Assembly: GCA_029881635.1 (NCBI GenBank)
Contig: JAOUMG010000070.1
Location: 1-7,767 of the forward strand
Reading direction: 5' to 3'
Length of the DNA: 7,767 nt
From: Paracoccaceae bacterium
Lineage (GTDB): Bacteria > Pseudomonadota > Alphaproteobacteria > Rhodobacterales > Rhodobacteraceae
Position 1 is the first letter of the stretch; every line of letters begins with the position of its first letter. This document shows, in pieces, positions 6,145 through 7,767 of the stretch. The notes below the pieces were generated by a model. That model was not told the origin of the DNA. It was given only the letters and a program-made list of their open reading frames with translations, and did not search any database. The position numbers were made by a program, and so were the translations under genes.

Positions 6145-7767
6145 TTACCATCTCAGATTCAGGAAGTGGGACACCTCTGCCTCGCCAGCCTCGTTGCCGG
6201 AAAGCTTGGTCGAAATCGTCCCTAACCCGTTCAGGACTTCGCGTTCGCGACCGATGCCAATGCTGATGCTGCGCTCCTGATCCGTTACCTCTGCGTCGAG
6301 GCCCAGTTGCCAGTCAACGTTGCGAGTCGGATCATAGCGTGAAAAATTGATCCGCCCTCCGAGACCACATTCGGTGTCCGATCCGTCGAAATCGCTGTCG
6401 CAGAACAACCTCGGTGTCACCACCAATTCGTCGGACTGTTCCAGATCGTCACCTTCGCGATCGGCGAAACTGGTTATGAAGGAGGTTTCGACATACCCGC
6501 GGAAACCGATCACCGGGTCGATCTGGACGGTTCCGGATTGCGTCGCACCAAGACCGGAAGCCGTGACATCTGCATCGCTTGCGACACCGGCACCTATATC
6601 GAAACCGATCTTGGGTCGGACCTCTATCGAGTCTCTTTCAATCACACCAGTCAGGCCGACACCGGCAAACAGTCCGGCATAGAGATAGCTCCCCTCGGCC
6701 GTTGTTGCCGGGTCAAACGCCAAGTCAAACGTGTGCACCCCAAAGCTACCGGCCGCATAGAAGTTTGAATAGAAGCCGATCTCGTGCGCGCGCGCGCCAT
6801 AGAAACCAGCGTTGACACCAACGCCGTTGATGTATCCATCAGCATCGCCTTGGACATCAGTTCGGGACAGGTAACCTCCCCAGAAACGGCCATTCAGTCG
6901 ATCAAATCCGATCTGCCTTTCACGAGCGATGGTGAAACTCAGCATGCCTTGCGTGCCAAGGTCATCGTTCTCGGTTACTCTGAATTCACCCCGAGTGATC
7001 CTGCGCTCGGAAGTGTTGCAGTCGAATGTCTCGCCGCCGAAGGTGCCCGCGGTATTCAGCCCGTTTTCGCCAAACTCGAAACCGCCATCCACGTCGAACG
7101 CCTCGACAGTACCGCAGCGCTGGCTCTGTGAGACCGAGCCGTTCAAACCATCGATCGCGACAAACTCGACCCGTCTGTTGGCCGCACGACCGGCTGCCGT
7201 GCCGTTGTCGGCAATTGGACGGCGCTCGCCGTACCCCACTCCGACCAGGCGGTCCGAGCGAACGCCCCGGTTGACGAGGGCAATCTTTACCGAATTCACA
7301 CGGGCCTGGCTTAGAGCAATGTTGTAGGCGTCGCTGCCGCGGCTGTCGGTGTGTCCGGCGATTTCAAACCGGCTCTGCGGGCAGGTCGACAAGGCTTCGA
7401 GGATCTCGTCCAGAACCGGTTCGCTCTCCGGCAAGATGACCGCACTCGCAGTGGCGAAGTTGAGATCGTTTTCTTTGAGAATCCCACGAATAGCAGGCGC
7501 ACACTGGGTGCCGCGGCTGTCGATCAGCCGATCAAGCGCCTCGCCGGACAATGCAGAGAAACTGCGAGATTGGTTTGAAATTGTTGCGGCTAGGTCTTCT
7601 TCCAGAATGGACGACAACTCCTCTCTGATTTCATCCAGAGGCGATACATCGACAATGACGGTGGCGGTGGCGGTGTCGCAGTTGGCCGGGTTGAGGGCCT
7701 CGCAGATCGTGTAGGGGAAGCTGTAGGTCCCGGCGGTGGTGCCGGCGGCGACGGTGAGCGTGCCGTC
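6145..7767 (-). CDS. Large surface protein: Ig-like repeat, OmpA domain, C-terminal beta-barrel (5' end outside window)
   Basis: The last 540 residues are visible; the frame is open to the right edge, so the start lies outside. Visible residues 1-37 (7657-7767) end an Ig-like surface repeat with TYSFPYTICEALNPANCDTA. After a short linker comes an OmpA-like peptidoglycan-binding domain (about 100-205): CPQSRFEIAGHTDSRGS, ALSQARVNSV, GYGERRP and GRAANRRVEF supply the aspartate and arginine that hold diaminopimelate in this family. The remaining 330 residues are glycine- and aromatic-rich alternating strands ending in FLNLRW, the terminal aromatic expected of an outer-membrane beta-barrel; two cysteine pairs occur there. 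The product is therefore probably an outer-membrane protein that contacts the cell wall and may display repeats. The order is odd: classical OmpA has barrel first, then this domain. The TTG at 7615-7617 is an internal leucine codon, not the start. Confidence 0.8.
   Translation of the reverse strand, partial: DGTLTVAAGTTAGTYSFPYTICEALNPANCDTATATVIVDVSPLDEIREELSSILEEDLAATISNQSRSFSALSGEALDRLIDSRGTQCAPAIRGILKENDLNFATASAVILPESEPVLDEILEALSTCPQSRFEIAGHTDSRGSDAYNIALSQARVNSVKIALVNRGVRSDRLVGVGYGERRPIADNGTAAGRAANRRVEFVAIDGLNGSVSQSQRCGTVEAFDVDGGFEFGENGLNTAGTFGGETFDCNTSERRITRGEFRVTENDDLGTQGMLSFTIARERQIGFDRLNGRFWGGYLSRTDVQGDADGYINGVGVNAGFYGARAHEIGFYSNFYAAGSFGVHTFDLAFDPATTAEGSYLYAGLFAGVGLTGVIERDSIEVRPKIGFDIGAGVASDADVTASGLGATQSGTVQIDPVIGFRGYVETSFITSFADREGDDLEQSDELVVTPRLFCDSDFDGSDTECGLGGRINFSRYDPTRNVDWQLGLDAEVTDQERSISIGIGREREVLNGLGTISTKLSGNEAGEAEVSHFLNLRW

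Noticed and set aside
1..7767. CRISPR array, retron, or known antiphage gene cluster
   Set aside because: No regularly spaced repeats, reverse transcriptase motif or recognisable defence domains are visible.

Overview
The window looks like chromosomal DNA from an alphaproteobacterium, most likely of the Rhodobacterales type. The reasons are high GC, a divergent LpoA/LppC-type lipoprotein next to an rsmI-yraN-gshB run, and protein sequences that match what I remember of that order. No database search was possible, so this placement is from pattern recognition only.

Layout: (1) 1-1417 is transcribed leftward. It holds a penicillin-binding-protein activator lipoprotein (146-1312) and, overlapping its 3' end, the probable start of an unrecognised gene that leaves the window at base 1. 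(2) 1418-3713 is transcribed rightward and is a housekeeping run: rsmI (16S rRNA ribose methyltransferase), yraN (UPF0102 nuclease-fold protein, 4-bp GTGA overlap with rsmI) and, after a 137-bp gap, gshB (glutathione synthetase). (3) 3714-5562 is a mobile-element piece on the minus strand. It contains a large serine recombinase whose reading frame is cut once by an in-frame TAA (4497-4499), preceded by a small overlapping ORF. Joined through the stop, the two parts give a normal-looking resolvase / recombinase / zinc-ribbon / coiled-coil protein of about 540 residues. (4) 5563-6144 has no gene I can support. It has a low-GC trough (about 47% over 5701-5880) and a strong 12-bp hairpin. (5) 6145-7767 is the C-terminal part of a large minus-strand surface protein that runs off the right edge. 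In order it has the end of an Ig-like repeat, an OmpA-type peptidoglycan-binding domain and a C-terminal beta-barrel ending in tryptophan.

The left half is ordinary core genome: envelope growth, ribosome modification and glutathione synthesis. The right half is accessory: a decaying site-specific recombinase beside a mosaic outer-membrane protein, so the recombinase may mark one edge of a genomic island inserted just after gshB. I see no clearly undescribed multi-gene system. The items most worth checking are the single-stop recombinase with a changed active-site position, the unusual domain order of the surface protein, and the abrupt codon-usage break inside that protein.
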